A stretch of DNA of 64,000 bases. It comes from Vibrio brasiliensis LMG 20546. Its GTDB lineage: Bacteria; Pseudomonadota; Gammaproteobacteria; Enterobacterales; Vibrionaceae. Position numbers and translations under genes: made by a program. Numbering within the stretch: position 1 is the stretch's first letter; each line of letters opens with the position of its first letter. Below are positions 33,098-42,883 of this stretch, piece after piece. The notes beneath the pieces are model-generated. The model saw nothing but the letters and a program-made list of their open reading frames with translations, made no database searches and had not been told where the DNA came from. The stretch lies in NCBI RefSeq assembly GCF_000189255.1, contig NZ_AEVS01000104.1, positions 16,556 to 80,555 on the forward strand, given 5' to 3'.

Positions 33098-34876
33098 ATG
33101 TTGACGTATCGACGAGGTAAGTTTTATCTGCTTGTTCTGTACGTATTTGCGGTAATTGGTGGTTCAAGCTGGGTTTGGAATTCAAGTGAGACCAGCCTTC
33201 TCGCTACGCATAAAGAGCAACTCGAACGTTTCGCGGAGTTTATTTCCAGTAAACTGGACAAGTATGCCCACTTGCCACAGTTAATCGCCAAAGACAGTGA
33301 GTTAATTTCTGCGTTGCAGTCACCGGATAATTCAGCACAAATTGAGCTGACTAATCGCTATCTGCAACACATCAATCAAACCATTCAGTCTACTGATGCT
33401 TATCTACTTGATGAGTTTGGCAATACTATCGCCTCAAGTAACTGGAACTTAGAACGCTCCTTTGTCGGTCGAAACTATGCCTGGCGCCCCTACTTCTCTA
33501 ATGCCATTCAAGGCAAGCCTAGCCAATATTTCGCCCTTGGTTCGAGTTCAAAGCAACGGGGTTACTATTTTTCCTATCCGGTAACCTATGCGGCGGAAAT
33601 CATCGGCGTCATCGTCATCAAAATGGACCTGACCGCCATTGAAGCCAACTGGCAGAATAAGACCAATACCTTCGTTGCTACTGACAGCAACAATGTTATT
33701 TTCATGTCGAGTAACGAGAGCTGGTTATTTAAAAGCCTGACCACGTTATCCGAGTCTACCCGTCAGTCGATACTCAACAGTCGCCAGTATCTCGATACAC
33801 CGATTCGATCTTTTGGCCTCGCTGGCGATTTGTCTCGGGAGCATTCCCATCTGAGAAATCCCGCTTTACCGGGGTTTGAGCATGATTATCTGGTTTCATC
33901 ACGTCCGCTCGATAAACATAACCTAACCCTGCGAGTACTGACATCTAAAGTGAACTTACTTTGGACAACGCTCAGCTTCTCACTGGTACTCAGTCTGATG
34001 TTTGTCATTGCTTACCTCTCGTTTGCTTTGGCTTACCAACGCCAATTAAAAAAACGTCAGTTCGAACAACTGCAGTCTGAAGCCAAACAGAAGCTTGAAT
34101 TTCTGGTTATGGAACGAACTTCCGAGCTTCAAGCTGAGATCAGTGAAAGGACTAAGACTGAGCAGGCGTTACGTCAGACTCAGGATGAACTGATTCAGGC
34201 AGCTAAACTCGCGGTGTTAGGCCAAATGTCGGCGAGCATTAGTCACGAACTCAACAATCCTTTAGCGGCAATTCGTAGTTTCGCTGACAATGGAAAACGT
34301 TTTTTGGCCAGGCAAAGTTATGAACGGGTCGATGACAATCTATCGCGTATTTCGGCTCTGACAGATCGTATGGCAAAAATCAGTAATCAACTGCGTTCTT
34401 TTACCCGTAAAAGCGATAGTAACGAAGTCAGTAAGCTGGATATAAAGCCTCTGATTTTGTCTGCAAAAGAGCTGTTAGCCGCTCAATGCAAAGCTAAGCA
34501 AGTTGATCTCAGACTCGACCTCGAGCAACAACTGCCTAACGTTGAACTCAACCCTATTCAGTTCGAACAGGTCCTGATCAACCTTGTCACTAACGCGATG
34601 CAAGCTCTCGAGCAGCAAGATCAGCGCACCATCGAGATCTCAGCGACCGTTTCTGACTCCCATATTGCTATTTTCGTCGATGATAATGGTCCGGGTATCG
34701 CTTATAGTGAACAGCATCAGTTGTTTGAACCTTTCTATACAACCAAAAAAAATGGACTCGGGCTGGGACTTTCGATTTCACAACAAATCACCCAGGCAAT
34801 GGGAGGCACTCTCGATATCGCAGATTCACCACTTGGCGGAGCGCGATTTGTGATAACCCTCCCGGTAGAAGCCTAA
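33098..34876 (+). CDS. dctB: C4-dicarboxylate sensor histidine kinase DctB
   Basis: Membrane kinase that senses C4-dicarboxylates and phosphorylates DctD. It is 592 aa. Membrane helices lie near residues 8-27 and 290-312. Between them is a double-Cache periplasmic domain (RNYAWRPYFSNAIQGKPSQYFALG and YYFSYPV blocks). A cytoplasmic coiled coil leads to HisKA with SASISHELNNPLAAIRSFA (phospho-His), the N box INLVTNAMQALE, G1 DDNGPGI and G2 GLGLGLSI. I choose ATG 33098 because AAGGA lies 5 bases before it; TTG 33083 and ATG 33092 are less likely. dctD follows after 13 bases. Confidence 0.93.
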   Translation: MLTYRRGKFYLLVLYVFAVIGGSSWVWNSSETSLLATHKEQLERFAEFISSKLDKYAHLPQLIAKDSELISALQSPDNSAQIELTNRYLQHINQTIQSTDAYLLDEFGNTIASSNWNLERSFVGRNYAWRPYFSNAIQGKPSQYFALGSSSKQRGYYFSYPVTYAAEIIGVIVIKMDLTAIEANWQNKTNTFVATDSNNVIFMSSNESWLFKSLTTLSESTRQSILNSRQYLDTPIRSFGLAGDLSREHSHLRNPALPGFEHDYLVSSRPLDKHNLTLRVLTSKVNLLWTTLSFSLVLSLMFVIAYLSFALAYQRQLKKRQFEQLQSEAKQKLEFLVMERTSELQAEISERTKTEQALRQTQDELIQAAKLAVLGQMSASISHELNNPLAAIRSFADNGKRFLARQSYERVDDNLSRISALTDRMAKISNQLRSFTRKSDSNEVSKLDIKPLILSAKELLAAQCKAKQVDLRLDLEQQLPNVELNPIQFEQVLINLVTNAMQALEQQDQRTIEISATVSDSHIAIFVDDNGPGIAYSEQHQLFEPFYTTKKNGLGLGLSISQQITQAMGGTLDIADSPLGGARFVITLPVEA

Positions 34877-34889
34877 TCAAGGAATACAG

Positions 34890-36233
34890 ATGTACGACGT
34901 TATCTTCATCGATGATGAAAGCGATATTCGCCTCGCGATTGAACAAAGTTTTGAGCTTGAAGATATAAGCGCGCGCTTTTTCGCCAATGCGGAAGACGCC
35001 TTGCTAGCGATTAAAAGTGACGGCCTGCCTAAAGTAGTAATTACCGATATCTGCCTACCCGGCCTATCCGGTGAAAATATGCTTGCCAGCATCCTGCATC
35101 AGGATCCAGATGTTCCAGTCATACTCATTACCGGGCATGGCGATATCTCAATGGCGGTCAACGCGCTGCGCAACGGAGCATACGACTTTATTGAGAAACC
35201 ATTCCCGATAGATCGCCTAATCGACACCACCAGACGAGCTCTGGATAAACGTGAATTGACGCTAGAAAATCAAGAGTTAAAGCGTAGCCTTAAAGCCAGC
35301 CAGACTCTTGGGCCAAGAATTATTGGTGATACGCCATCTATACAGGTTTTGCGAGACACCATTGTCCATATCGCTGACACCAATGCCGATATATTACTGT
35401 TTGGTGAAACCGGGACAGGTAAAGAGCTTTTTGCTCGCTCTATTCATGAACAGAGCCCGCGCCGTGACAATAATTTTGTTGCCATTAACTGTGGCGCTGT
35501 GCCAGAGAATCTAATCGAGAGCGAACTCTACGGCCATGAGAAAGGAGCGTTTACCGGAGCAGATGCCAAACGTGTCGGTAAATTTGAACACGCTCAAGGG
35601 GGCACTCTGTTCCTCGACGAAATTGAGTCCATGCCACTGCAGGCGCAGATTCGCCTGCTACGCGTTTTGCAGGAGAGAGTTATCGAACGAGTCGGCTCTA
35701 ATGAGTTGGTCCCGATAGACATACGTGTTATTGCCGCGACCAAGGTCGACCTCAAACAAGCCGCCGCAGAAGGGACTTTTCGTGAAGATCTCTACTACCG
35801 CCTTAATGTCGTCACGTTAGATCTTCCACCACTAAGACAGCGCAAGGAAGATATTCCTACCCTATTCCACCACTTCTTGTTGGTCGCAGCGTCGCGCTAT
35901 GGCAAATCTGCTCCCGCGATTGAAACTCAGCAAATCCATCAGTTGATGAGCCATGATTGGCCGGGTAATGTTCGTGAGTTGAGAAACGCAGCTGAACGTT
36001 TCGTCCTGCTAGGACGGCTCTCTCAATTTGGATCCGACCCTACAACAGAAAGCCGCGAGATGAGTTTAGCTGACCAAATGGCAGAGTTTGAGAAAAGTTT
36101 GATCGAACAAGCGCTTAACCAGTGCAACGGCAGTATCAAGAAGACCATGGATCGCCTGCAACTGGCACGTAAAACACTCTACGACAAGATGCAAAAATAT
36201 GGACTGGACAAAAGCAATTACAAAAGTGAATAA
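34890..36233 (+). CDS. dctD: Sigma-54-dependent response regulator DctD
   Basis: NtrC-type activator that opens sigma-54 promoters of dicarboxylate transport genes. It is 447 aa. The REC domain (1-120) has DD at residues 8-9 and the phospho-acceptor Asp in VVITDICLPG. The AAA+ domain has Walker A FGETGTGKELFA, the sigma-54 contact loop GAFTGA and Walker B GGTLFLDEIE. The C-terminal Fis-type HTH ends GSIKKTMDRLQLARKTLYDKM. The cognate target is visible in this window: a -24/-12 promoter before dctP with dyads upstream. Confidence 0.95.
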   Translation: MYDVIFIDDESDIRLAIEQSFELEDISARFFANAEDALLAIKSDGLPKVVITDICLPGLSGENMLASILHQDPDVPVILITGHGDISMAVNALRNGAYDFIEKPFPIDRLIDTTRRALDKRELTLENQELKRSLKASQTLGPRIIGDTPSIQVLRDTIVHIADTNADILLFGETGTGKELFARSIHEQSPRRDNNFVAINCGAVPENLIESELYGHEKGAFTGADAKRVGKFEHAQGGTLFLDEIESMPLQAQIRLLRVLQERVIERVGSNELVPIDIRVIAATKVDLKQAAAEGTFREDLYYRLNVVTLDLPPLRQRKEDIPTLFHHFLLVAASRYGKSAPAIETQQIHQLMSHDWPGNVRELRNAAERFVLLGRLSQFGSDPTTESREMSLADQMAEFEKSLIEQALNQCNGSIKKTMDRLQLARKTLYDKMQKYGLDKSNYKSE

Positions 36234-36330
36234 AACATTCACCTTTTATTCATGTTAGGCGACGTATCTTTGTCTTATCAAAAGGAAATGATAACCACGA
36301 GTTATTAAATTAACTCAACCACTGTCCATA

Positions 36331-36371
36331 AAACAAAAGGCCCGGATAATGACTTATCCGGGCCTTTTTAT
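36331..36371. terminator. Bidirectional terminator between dctD and dctM
   Basis: AAAGGCCCGGATAA / TTATCCGGGCCTTT perfect 14-bp stem, 4-base loop, T-rich on both strands. It serves both convergent transcription units. Confidence 0.93.
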
Positions 36372-36385
36372 ATCTCGCGATGAGG

Positions 36386-37747
36386 TTACTTGGTGATTAT
36401 CTCAGGTCCCATCAGAGTCGTTGGCAGCCAGGTCGACACCCAAGGTACGTAAGTAACGATAATGAGGAACAGGAACATCACCCCTACCCACGGCAGTGCA
36501 GCCTTGACCACCTGCATCATCGACATCTTAGCAACACCGGCGGTAACAAACAGGTTGAGTCCGACAGGCGGAGTAATCATACCAATCTCCATGTTCACTA
36601 CCATCATAATACCCAGGTGAATCGGGTCGATACCCAGTGCGATAGCGATTGGGAATACAAGAGGTGCAACGATGATTAGCAGACCAGATGGTTCCATAAA
36701 CTGACCACCGATCAACAGTAGTACGTTAACTACAATCAGGAAGGTAATCGGACCAAGACCAGCAGATAGCATCGATTCCGTAATCATCTGAGGAATGCGC
36801 TCTTCGGTCAGTACGTGCTTAAGGATCAGTGCGTTTGCAATGATAAACAGCAGCATGATAGTCAACTTACCTGCTTCGTAAAGCGTGTGTTTAGTATCTT
36901 TATGAACAAACGCCTGCACGATTTTTACCAATGCTGGTTTGGTATTTTCCTTATCTGCAAATGGCCCCATATCTTTGTAGATAAAGTTAGCAATCAGGAA
37001 CGAGTATACTGCTGCAACGGCTGCCGCTTCAGTTGGAGTGAAGATACCACCATAGATACCACCAAGGATAATAACGACGAGCAGTAGGCCCCAGCTTGCA
37101 TCTTTCGCTGAATCGAACATCTCTTTCCAACCAACAAATGGTTGTTTTGGCAGATTCTTAACACGAGCTGCAATGTAGATAGCGATCATCAGCATTACAC
37201 CAGCCAATAGGCCCGGGATAACACCACCAAGGAACATACGCCCAACAGAGACGTCCGTTGCCGCCGCGTATACAACCATAACAATCGATGGCGGGATCAG
37301 GATACCTAGCGTACCCGCGTTACAGATAACGCCTGCAGCAAAGTCTTTTGAGTAACCGTTTTTGATCATACCCGCGATAACAATACTACCAATCGCCACT
37401 ACCGTTGCCGGCGATGAACCTGATAGTGCTGCAAACATCATACAAGCAACAACAGATGCCATTGCCAGACCACCACGGAACCAGCCAACCATAGCAATTG
37501 CGAAACGGATAATACGTTTAGCCACACCACCAGTAGACATGAAGCTAGAAGCCAGAATGAAGAACGGAATCGCGAGTAGCGTGTAGTGACCAGCAAAGGC
37601 ATTAAAAAGTGTCTGTGCCACTGAAGCCAATGACGCATCTGAATGCATCATCAGGAAAATAATACTCGATAAACCGAGTGAGATAGCGATCGGCACACCA
37701 ATAAGCATGAAGCCAATCACCATGACGAATAAAAATAGAATTTCCAT
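36386..37747 (-). CDS. dctM: TRAP dicarboxylate transporter, large permease DctM
   Basis: Twelve-helix inner-membrane subunit of the Na+-driven TRAP transporter. It is 453 aa. Family hallmarks are GVPIAISLGLSSI at the N-terminus, FFILASSFMSTGGVAKRI, ALSGSSPATVVAIGSIV, and MVVNMEIGMITPPVGLNLFV near the C-terminus. It starts 3 bases after dctQ, so the two are translationally coupled, and together they form the membrane complex. Confidence 0.95.
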   Translation of the reverse strand: MEILFLFVMVIGFMLIGVPIAISLGLSSIIFLMMHSDASLASVAQTLFNAFAGHYTLLAIPFFILASSFMSTGGVAKRIIRFAIAMVGWFRGGLAMASVVACMMFAALSGSSPATVVAIGSIVIAGMIKNGYSKDFAAGVICNAGTLGILIPPSIVMVVYAAATDVSVGRMFLGGVIPGLLAGVMLMIAIYIAARVKNLPKQPFVGWKEMFDSAKDASWGLLLVVIILGGIYGGIFTPTEAAAVAAVYSFLIANFIYKDMGPFADKENTKPALVKIVQAFVHKDTKHTLYEAGKLTIMLLFIIANALILKHVLTEERIPQMITESMLSAGLGPITFLIVVNVLLLIGGQFMEPSGLLIIVAPLVFPIAIALGIDPIHLGIMMVVNMEIGMITPPVGLNLFVTAGVAKMSMMQVVKAALPWVGVMFLFLIIVTYVPWVSTWLPTTLMGPEIITK

Positions 37748-37750
37748 GGC

Positions 37751-38422
37751 TTAGCCCTCCTTGCTGTGGTTGTTATTGTTCTTTGGCTCCATCACTTCGC
37801 CAGCGTCTTTGAGTTCTTCTTTAAGAGCTTCTAACTCTTCTTCAGCCTCGTGACCTGCGATGAGACGATCCAACTTGCCAGTAACAATTTGCACAGTGAT
37901 TTGAGCAAAGCGGAAAGTGAGTAATGCCATACCAATCGGCAGTGCCATATATGGAATGAAGCGTGGTAGTTTCTCGTAACGCTCACCTTCATTTAACCAG
38001 TCAGACAAAAACTGCAGCATCTCTGGCATCGGAATATCGTCTGTTTCATACCATGCGCGTTCAGTCGCAAATGGATACCAGTAGTTCCACGAACCAATCA
38101 ATAGCAAGATAGAAAATGCCAGACAACATGCAGCCGCGATCATTGCGTAGACTTTACGCAGACGCTCTGGTGCGAGGTTAATAATGACATCAACACCGAT
38201 GTGGAAGTGTTTTTTCACGCCATATGAAGCTCCGACTAACACCATCCAGGCAAACATGAACACTGTTAGTTCAAGAGCCCATAGGATGTTGTCATTAAAC
38301 ACGTAACGGAATATGACATTAGCAAAGGTGAGCAGGGTCATTGCTCCCAAAAAGAACGCAATCAGAGTTTCTTCTACTGCGTCTGTCACCTTGCCAATTC
38401 TGGCAAATATAGACTGTTCCAT
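37751..38422 (-). CDS. dctQ: TRAP dicarboxylate transporter, small permease DctQ
   Basis: Four-helix small subunit of the TRAP transporter. It is 223 aa, with ETLIAFFLGAMTLLTFANVIFRYV near the N-terminus and GASYGVKKHFHIGVDVI as in the DctQ family. The C-terminal 40 residues are acidic and asparagine-rich, probably a flexible cytoplasmic tail. It lies between dctP and dctM. Confidence 0.93.
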   Translation of the reverse strand: MEQSIFARIGKVTDAVEETLIAFFLGAMTLLTFANVIFRYVFNDNILWALELTVFMFAWMVLVGASYGVKKHFHIGVDVIINLAPERLRKVYAMIAAACCLAFSILLLIGSWNYWYPFATERAWYETDDIPMPEMLQFLSDWLNEGERYEKLPRFIPYMALPIGMALLTFRFAQITVQIVTGKLDRLIAGHEAEEELEALKEELKDAGEVMEPKNNNNHSKEG

Positions 38423-38442
38423 AAGTTACTTCACTTTCTCAC

Positions 38443-38510
38443 AAGAAAAGAAAGGCCCTCTCCCCGATATACCCCGAGAAGAGTTGAGGTATTAAGAGGG
38501 CCAAAAAGGT
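38443..38510 (-). terminator. Hairpin after dctP (partial terminator in the dctPQM operon)
   Basis: GGCCCTCT / AGAGGGCC arms enclose a long loop that itself contains a CTC..GAG hairpin; TTTCTTTTC follows on the minus strand. It probably limits dctQM expression relative to the binding protein. Confidence 0.65.
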
Positions 38511-38525
38511 TAGGGGAAATTGTTA

Positions 38526-39521
38526 TTATTTATTTGAAGCTAGTGCCGCTTCAATTAGGTCAGAACCGATATCTTTTTCGAACTTCTGCCATACTGGTTG
38601 AAGTGCTGTTACCCACTGTTGACGCTGTTCAGCAGTCAGAGTACGAACCTCACCACCTGCTTCGATGATGTTATTTTTGTTCGCAAGGTTAACGCGTGAA
38701 GACTCAGCATTACGTGTAGCCGTAACTTCCTGGATAATCGTGTTTAGCTGTTCACGCTGGTCTTTAGGCAGACCCTTCCAGAAGTCGTTTGAAGTAACAA
38801 CTAGGTAATCAAGAATACCGTGGTTAGTTTCAGTAATACCGTCCTGTACTTCGAAGAATTTCTTACCGTAGATGTTTGACCAGGTGTTCTCTTGACCATC
38901 GATAACTTTAGTCTGCAGACCACCGTAAACTTCTTTGAAAGACATCTTCTGAGGGTTAGCACCTAGCTGTTCGAACTGAGCAACAAGCACGTCAGACGCC
39001 TGAACACGGAATTTCAGACCTTTTGCATCTTCAGGAGTTAGCAGAGGCTTGTTAGCAGACATCTGCTTCATGCCATTGTGCCAGAACGCCAGACCTTGCA
39101 GGCCACGACGCTTCATCGCGTTTTTCAGCTTTTCACCAGACTCTGAGTTTTGGAAACGGTCAACCGCCTCAACGTCTTCAAACAGGAAAGGTAGATCGAA
39201 GATACGGTATTTTTTCGTGAACTTTTCAAACTTTGACAGAGAAGGGGCAGCAAGTTGCACATCACCGTTAAGAAGAGCTTCTAGAACTTTGTTATCATCA
39301 TATAGAGTAGAGTTCGGGAAAACCTGCATACAAACTTTACCGTTCATCTCTTCGTTCACACGTTTTTCAAGTAATGAAGCCGCGATACCTTTCGGGTGTT
39401 TATCTGTATTCGTTACGTGACTGAATTTGATAACGGTTTCACCCGGATCACAGTTCGCCGCAGCGTTAAAACTGGTCACAGCAAGAATAGATGCAGATAG
39501 TAGGGTCAATGGCTTAAACAT
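38526..39521 (-). CDS. dctP: TRAP dicarboxylate transporter, substrate-binding protein DctP
   Basis: Periplasmic binding protein for C4-dicarboxylates (malate, succinate, fumarate). It is 331 aa with a signal peptide of about residues 1-22 (FNAAAN). The body is of the DctP family: IKFSHVTNTDKHPKGIA, FPNSTLYDDNKVLEALLNG, the conserved arginine that binds the carboxylate in KGLKFRVQASDV, and VIDGQENTWSNIYGKKF. I start at ATG 39521 with AAGGAG upstream; a longer frame reaching 39602 crosses the sigma-54 promoter and is rejected. First gene of dctPQM. Confidence 0.95.
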   Translation of the reverse strand: MFKPLTLLSASILAVTSFNAAANCDPGETVIKFSHVTNTDKHPKGIAASLLEKRVNEEMNGKVCMQVFPNSTLYDDNKVLEALLNGDVQLAAPSLSKFEKFTKKYRIFDLPFLFEDVEAVDRFQNSESGEKLKNAMKRRGLQGLAFWHNGMKQMSANKPLLTPEDAKGLKFRVQASDVLVAQFEQLGANPQKMSFKEVYGGLQTKVIDGQENTWSNIYGKKFFEVQDGITETNHGILDYLVVTSNDFWKGLPKDQREQLNTIIQEVTATRNAESSRVNLANKNNIIEAGGEVRTLTAEQRQQWVTALQPVWQKFEKDIGSDLIEAALASNK

Positions 39522-39579
39522 TATTATTCTCCTTGTTAAATGAACAACCCCATCACTGGGTGTTGATATATTTATAAGG

Positions 39580-39595
39580 GCAATAACTAAGCCAA
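39580..39595 (-). promoter_or_regulatory. Sigma-54 (-24/-12) promoter of dctPQM
   Basis: Minus strand TTGGC, 7 bases, TTGC: the invariant GG and GC are exactly 10 bases apart, matching YTGGCACGrNNNTTGCW. Transcription would start about 45 bases before the dctP ATG. DctD, a GAFTGA activator, is encoded 3.3 kb away. Confidence 0.85.
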
Positions 39596-39688
39596 CTTTC
39601 AAAAATCAGGTTAATTTCAAATTAATCAAAAACTTAACTTCACCACCTAAATATTTGGCTAGTTTCTAAATCACACTTCTTGAAAAAA

Positions 39689-39706
39689 TGGGTAGATTTC
39701 CACCCA
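39689..39706. promoter_or_regulatory. Putative DctD enhancer site(s) upstream of dctP
   Basis: TGGGT and ACCCA (39689-39693 and 39702-39706) form a dyad about 100 bp upstream of the -24 box. A second perfect palindrome GTGAATTCAC lies at 39725-39734. Distance and dyad symmetry fit NtrC-family enhancer sites; the sequence assignment is inference. Confidence 0.45.
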
Positions 39707-39765
39707 CTCTATTTTCCGTAACGGGTGAATTCACACATATTTAACAAACGCGCAGCATAAAAACA

Positions 39766-39792
39766 ATGGCAGCCTAAGGCTGCCATTTTTTT
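39766..39792 (-). terminator. Terminator of the gts-like ABC operon
   Basis: ATGGCAGCC / GGCTGCCAT stem with a 3-base loop, T7 on the plus strand and TTGTTTTT on the minus strand. The only transcript that reaches it is the minus-strand ABC operon. Confidence 0.8.
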
Positions 39793-39933
39793 GCTACTAA
39801 GAGATGAGATGGACAATAAGGAGACGAAATTGCCCATCCCCACTCATTGATGCATGACTCTTATTTCATGCTATGTCTCTAAGCATAGTCCACCATACTC
39901 AAATTACTAATAACATTATCAACAAAATAGAGA

Positions 39934-41049
39934 TTAATGGAACTCAATACGTTGCTCTGTCGCGGCATCAAAGAACACTGCCTTTGATAAGTCAAAGTGC
40001 AAAGGTGCTATCTGACCTGCAGTTACATCAAACTCAGGAGATAAACGACAAGCCACCTCTTGTTCATTTACTTTAATCATTGCGATTGTGTCAGGCCCAG
40101 TTGGCTCTAGCACTTCAAGCATCAAGTCAAGCTTAGTCGTCGCCTGTGATTCCTGATTCTCACTGTCAGTAATGTGCTCAGGACGCAGACCAATCACGAC
40201 CTCTTTGCCATCTTGCTCACGCATAGATGCTGGCAGATTAATGTGATGTTCCTGACCGTTACTGCCCTTAACCTTAATCACCGGGTTATCCTGAGCATCT
40301 AAATCAACCATGGTCTTAATAAAGTTCATTGATGGAGAGCCCATAAAGCCAGCTACAAACATATTGTTTGGCTTGTTGTAGATCTCCTGTGGTGTACCTA
40401 ACTGCTGCAGTTCACCATCTTTCATTACCGCAATACGATCAGCCAGGGTCATAGCTTCAATCTGATCGTGAGTAACATAAACGATCGTCGTATTAAGCTG
40501 CTGGTGAAGGCGCTTAATCTGGTGACGCATTTCCACACGCAATTTGGCATCCAGGTTTGATAGCGGTTCATCAAATAAGTAAAGCTTAGGGCGACGTGCA
40601 AGTGCACGACCCATCGCGACACGCTGACGTTGACCACCAGACAACTGAGAAGGTTTACGATCTAACAGGTGATCAATTTGCAGCATTGCCGCAACGCGCT
40701 CAACTTCAGCATCAATCTCCTGCTTCGGCATCTTGCGGATCTTCAGACCAAACTCGATGTTGCCGCGAACTGTCATATTCGGGTACAGGGCGTAAGACTG
40801 GAATACCATCGCAATATCACGGTCTTTCGGTTCAACCTCTGATACGTCATTACCGTCGATAACAATCTCACCAGAGCTGATGTTTTCAAGGCCGGCAATG
40901 GTATTCATCAAGGTAGATTTACCACAACCCGAAGGCCCAACCAGGATCAGGAACTCGCCTGAATCAATGTTAATGTCGATACCCTTTAAGGTCTCTTGCT
41001 CCGCTTTCGGGTAGGTTTTACGGATCTGTTTAAGTTCGAGTGTTGCCAT
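39934..41049 (-). CDS. gtsD: Sugar ABC transporter ATPase (MalK/UgpC/GtsD type)
   Basis: CUT1-family ATPase driving sugar import. It is 371 aa. Walker A is [13 protein letters not shown], signature [15 protein letters not shown], Walker [14 protein letters not shown] and the H-loop [13 protein letters not shown]-terminal TOBE/MalK regulatory domain begins near residue 240 (VIGLRPEHI). It is the last gene of the operon, 5 bases after the inner permease gene. The gts name follows the operon's synteny with the Pseudomonas glucose system, so the substrate is inferred. Confidence 0.88.
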   Translation of the reverse strand: MATLELKQIRKTYPKAEQETLKGIDINIDSGEFLILVGPSGCGKSTLMNTIAGLENISSGEIVIDGNDVSEVEPKDRDIAMVFQSYALYPNMTVRGNIEFGLKIRKMPKQEIDAEVERVAAMLQIDHLLDRKPSQLSGGQRQRVAMGRALARRPKLYLFDEPLSNLDAKLRVEMRHQIKRLHQQLNTTIVYVTHDQIEAMTLADRIAVMKDGELQQLGTPQEIYNKPNNMFVAGFMGSPSMNFIKTMVDLDAQDNPVIKVKGSNGQEHHINLPASMREQDGKEVVIGLRPEHITDSENQESQATTKLDLMLEVLEPTGPDTIAMIKVNEQEVACRLSPEFDVTAGQIAPLHFDLSKAVFFDAATEQRIEFH

Positions 41050-41054
41050 GATAA

Positions 41055-41912
41055 TTATCCTTTTACCGACCCAGCCGTGAGGCCGCGAACAAAGTATTTT
41101 CCTGCTAATACATAAACTAATAGTGTTGGTAGCGCCGCGATAATCGCTGCTGCCATATCAACGTTGTACTCTTTGACACCAGTACTGGTATTAACCAAGT
41201 TATTGAGCGCAACGGTTATTGGTTGAGTTTCTGAGCCTGAATAAACCACCCCAAACAGGAAGTCATTCCAAATCGCTGTGAACTGCCAGATCACCGTCAC
41301 CATGATGATTGGCGTTGAGATCGGTAACAGAATCTTGAAGAAAATCGTGAAGAAGCCTGCACCATCCAACTTAGCCGCTTTAACCAGCTCGTCAGGGATA
41401 CTGATATAGAAGTTGCGGAAGAACAGTGTCGTAAACGCCATACCGTAGATAACGTGAACAATCACTAGTCCAGCAGTGGTATTCGCCAAACCTAACTTGC
41501 CAAGTACTGCAGCCATTGGCAGAAGAATGACCTGGAACGGAATGAAACAACCGAACAACAATAGGCTGAAGAACAGATTAGAACCACGGAATTGCCATTT
41601 GGTCACAACGTAACCATTAAACGCTCCCAATAGAGTTGAGATAGCAACTGCTGGAATAACCATCTGGAAAGAGTTCCAGAAGTAACCTTTAACACCTTCA
41701 CACTTAACCCCGGTACAAGCACTGTCCCATGCTTTAAACCAAGCGTCGAACACCCACTCAGTAGGTAAACTCATTAAATTACCCGCTTTAATGTCCGGCA
41801 AGGTTTTAAATGAGGTAATGAACATTACGAACAGTGGCATCAGGTAAACCAGACAGAAGAACACCAGTGTCGAATAGATAAATAGTCGAGAGAAATTCAC
41901 ACTACGCATCAT
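41055..41912 (-). CDS. gtsC: Sugar ABC transporter permease, GtsC type
   Basis: 285-aa inner-membrane permease with six predicted helices. The EAA loop for ATPase docking reads [26 protein letters not shown]. It is of the MalG-like (CUT1) class. The short periplasmic loop containing [14 protein letters not shown] is a distinctive insertion seen in GtsC-type permeases. Its start overlaps the gtsB stop by 4 bases. Confidence 0.87.
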   Translation of the reverse strand: MMRSVNFSRLFIYSTLVFFCLVYLMPLFVMFITSFKTLPDIKAGNLMSLPTEWVFDAWFKAWDSACTGVKCEGVKGYFWNSFQMVIPAVAISTLLGAFNGYVVTKWQFRGSNLFFSLLLFGCFIPFQVILLPMAAVLGKLGLANTTAGLVIVHVIYGMAFTTLFFRNFYISIPDELVKAAKLDGAGFFTIFFKILLPISTPIIMVTVIWQFTAIWNDFLFGVVYSGSETQPITVALNNLVNTSTGVKEYNVDMAAAIIAALPTLLVYVLAGKYFVRGLTAGSVKG

Positions 41913-42832
41913 GATTTTTTCTCCCTAAGTTCTGAGTACAGATAAGGTACTAAGATGGCTAAGATACCTGCTAGCATCATCATCGCACTCGCCGCACCAA
42001 GGCCAATCTGACCACGAGTAAATGAGTGTGCATACATAAATAGTGCAGGTAGATCTGATGAGTAGCCCGGTCCGCCAGCAGTCATCGCTGTTACCAGGTC
42101 AAAGCTCTTGATTGCAATGTGCGAAGTGATAATCACCGCACTGAAAAACACCGGACGCAGACACGGCATGATAATTTGCCAGTAAATGGTTGGTAAGCTT
42201 GCGCCGTCAATTTGCGCCGCTTTGATGATCGATGAGTCAATACCACGCAGGCCGGCTAAAAACATCGCCATAACAAAGCCTGAAGACTGCCACACCGCCG
42301 CAATGACCAGGGTATAAACCGACATATCGGAGTTCACCAGCCAATCGAATTCGAACTCGGTAAAGCCCCAGTCCCGCATTAGTTTTTCGATACCCAATCC
42401 AGGGTTAAGAATCCACTTCCACGCTGTACCTGTCACGATGAAGGACAACGCCATTGGATAGAGATAGATGGTACGGATCGCCCCTTCCTGACGGATATTC
42501 TGATCAAGGAAAATAGCTAAAGCCAATCCTAAACCAATTGCCACCAGCATAAACAGCAGGCCGAAGATACCTAGGTTAGTGATTGAAGTGATCCAACGGT
42601 CGTTTTCCATCAGCTTTTCATACTGAGCAAAGCCCACAAAGTTAAAGCTTGGCAGAAAGCGCGAGTTGGTCATTGAAAGTGCCGCCGTCCAGAAGATGTA
42701 ACCATAGATACATACCACAGTTACAAGAACAGTCGGGGCAAGAACGATTTTCGGTAGCCAATGCTGAAGTCGGTCGCCAAGGTTAACCTTTGCTTGTGAC
42801 TTCTTATCAGACCGATTGACAACATGCTCCAT
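41909..42832 (-). CDS. gtsB: Sugar ABC transporter permease, GtsB type
   Basis: 307-aa MalF-like permease with six helices and the EAA loop SSIIKAAQIDGASLPTIYWQIIMP. AMTAGGPGYSSDLPALFMY near the C-terminus is typical of CUT1 permeases. It forms the transmembrane heterodimer with the next gene product (ATGA overlap). It is separated from the binding-protein gene by a strong hairpin. Confidence 0.87.
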   Translation of the reverse strand: MEHVVNRSDKKSQAKVNLGDRLQHWLPKIVLAPTVLVTVVCIYGYIFWTAALSMTNSRFLPSFNFVGFAQYEKLMENDRWITSITNLGIFGLLFMLVAIGLGLALAIFLDQNIRQEGAIRTIYLYPMALSFIVTGTAWKWILNPGLGIEKLMRDWGFTEFEFDWLVNSDMSVYTLVIAAVWQSSGFVMAMFLAGLRGIDSSIIKAAQIDGASLPTIYWQIIMPCLRPVFFSAVIITSHIAIKSFDLVTAMTAGGPGYSSDLPALFMYAHSFTRGQIGLGAASAMMMLAGILAILVPYLYSELREKKS

Positions 42833-42883
42833 AACGAGTCCTTACGTCATAAGACCCAAATCAAAATCCTGATCAGGTAATAG

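Larger units (their letters stand above)
39522..39933. promoter_or_regulatory. Gene-free 412 bp: dctP control region and end of the sugar ABC operon
   Basis: From left to right: dctP leader, the sigma-54 promoter (39580-39595), possible DctD sites (39689-39706 and 39725-39734), the terminator of the ABC operon (39766-39792), then about 140 bp of 3' untranslated sequence after the ATPase gene, in which I see nothing further. Confidence 0.7.

Noticed and set aside
36380-36679. 99-codon plus-strand frame over dctM
   Set aside because: Histidine-rich shadow of the dctM reverse strand, with no ribosome-binding site and no family pattern.
39522-39602. Longer dctP frame
   Set aside because: It overlaps the sigma-54 promoter and lacks a signal peptide at its start; ATG 39521 has AAGGAG.
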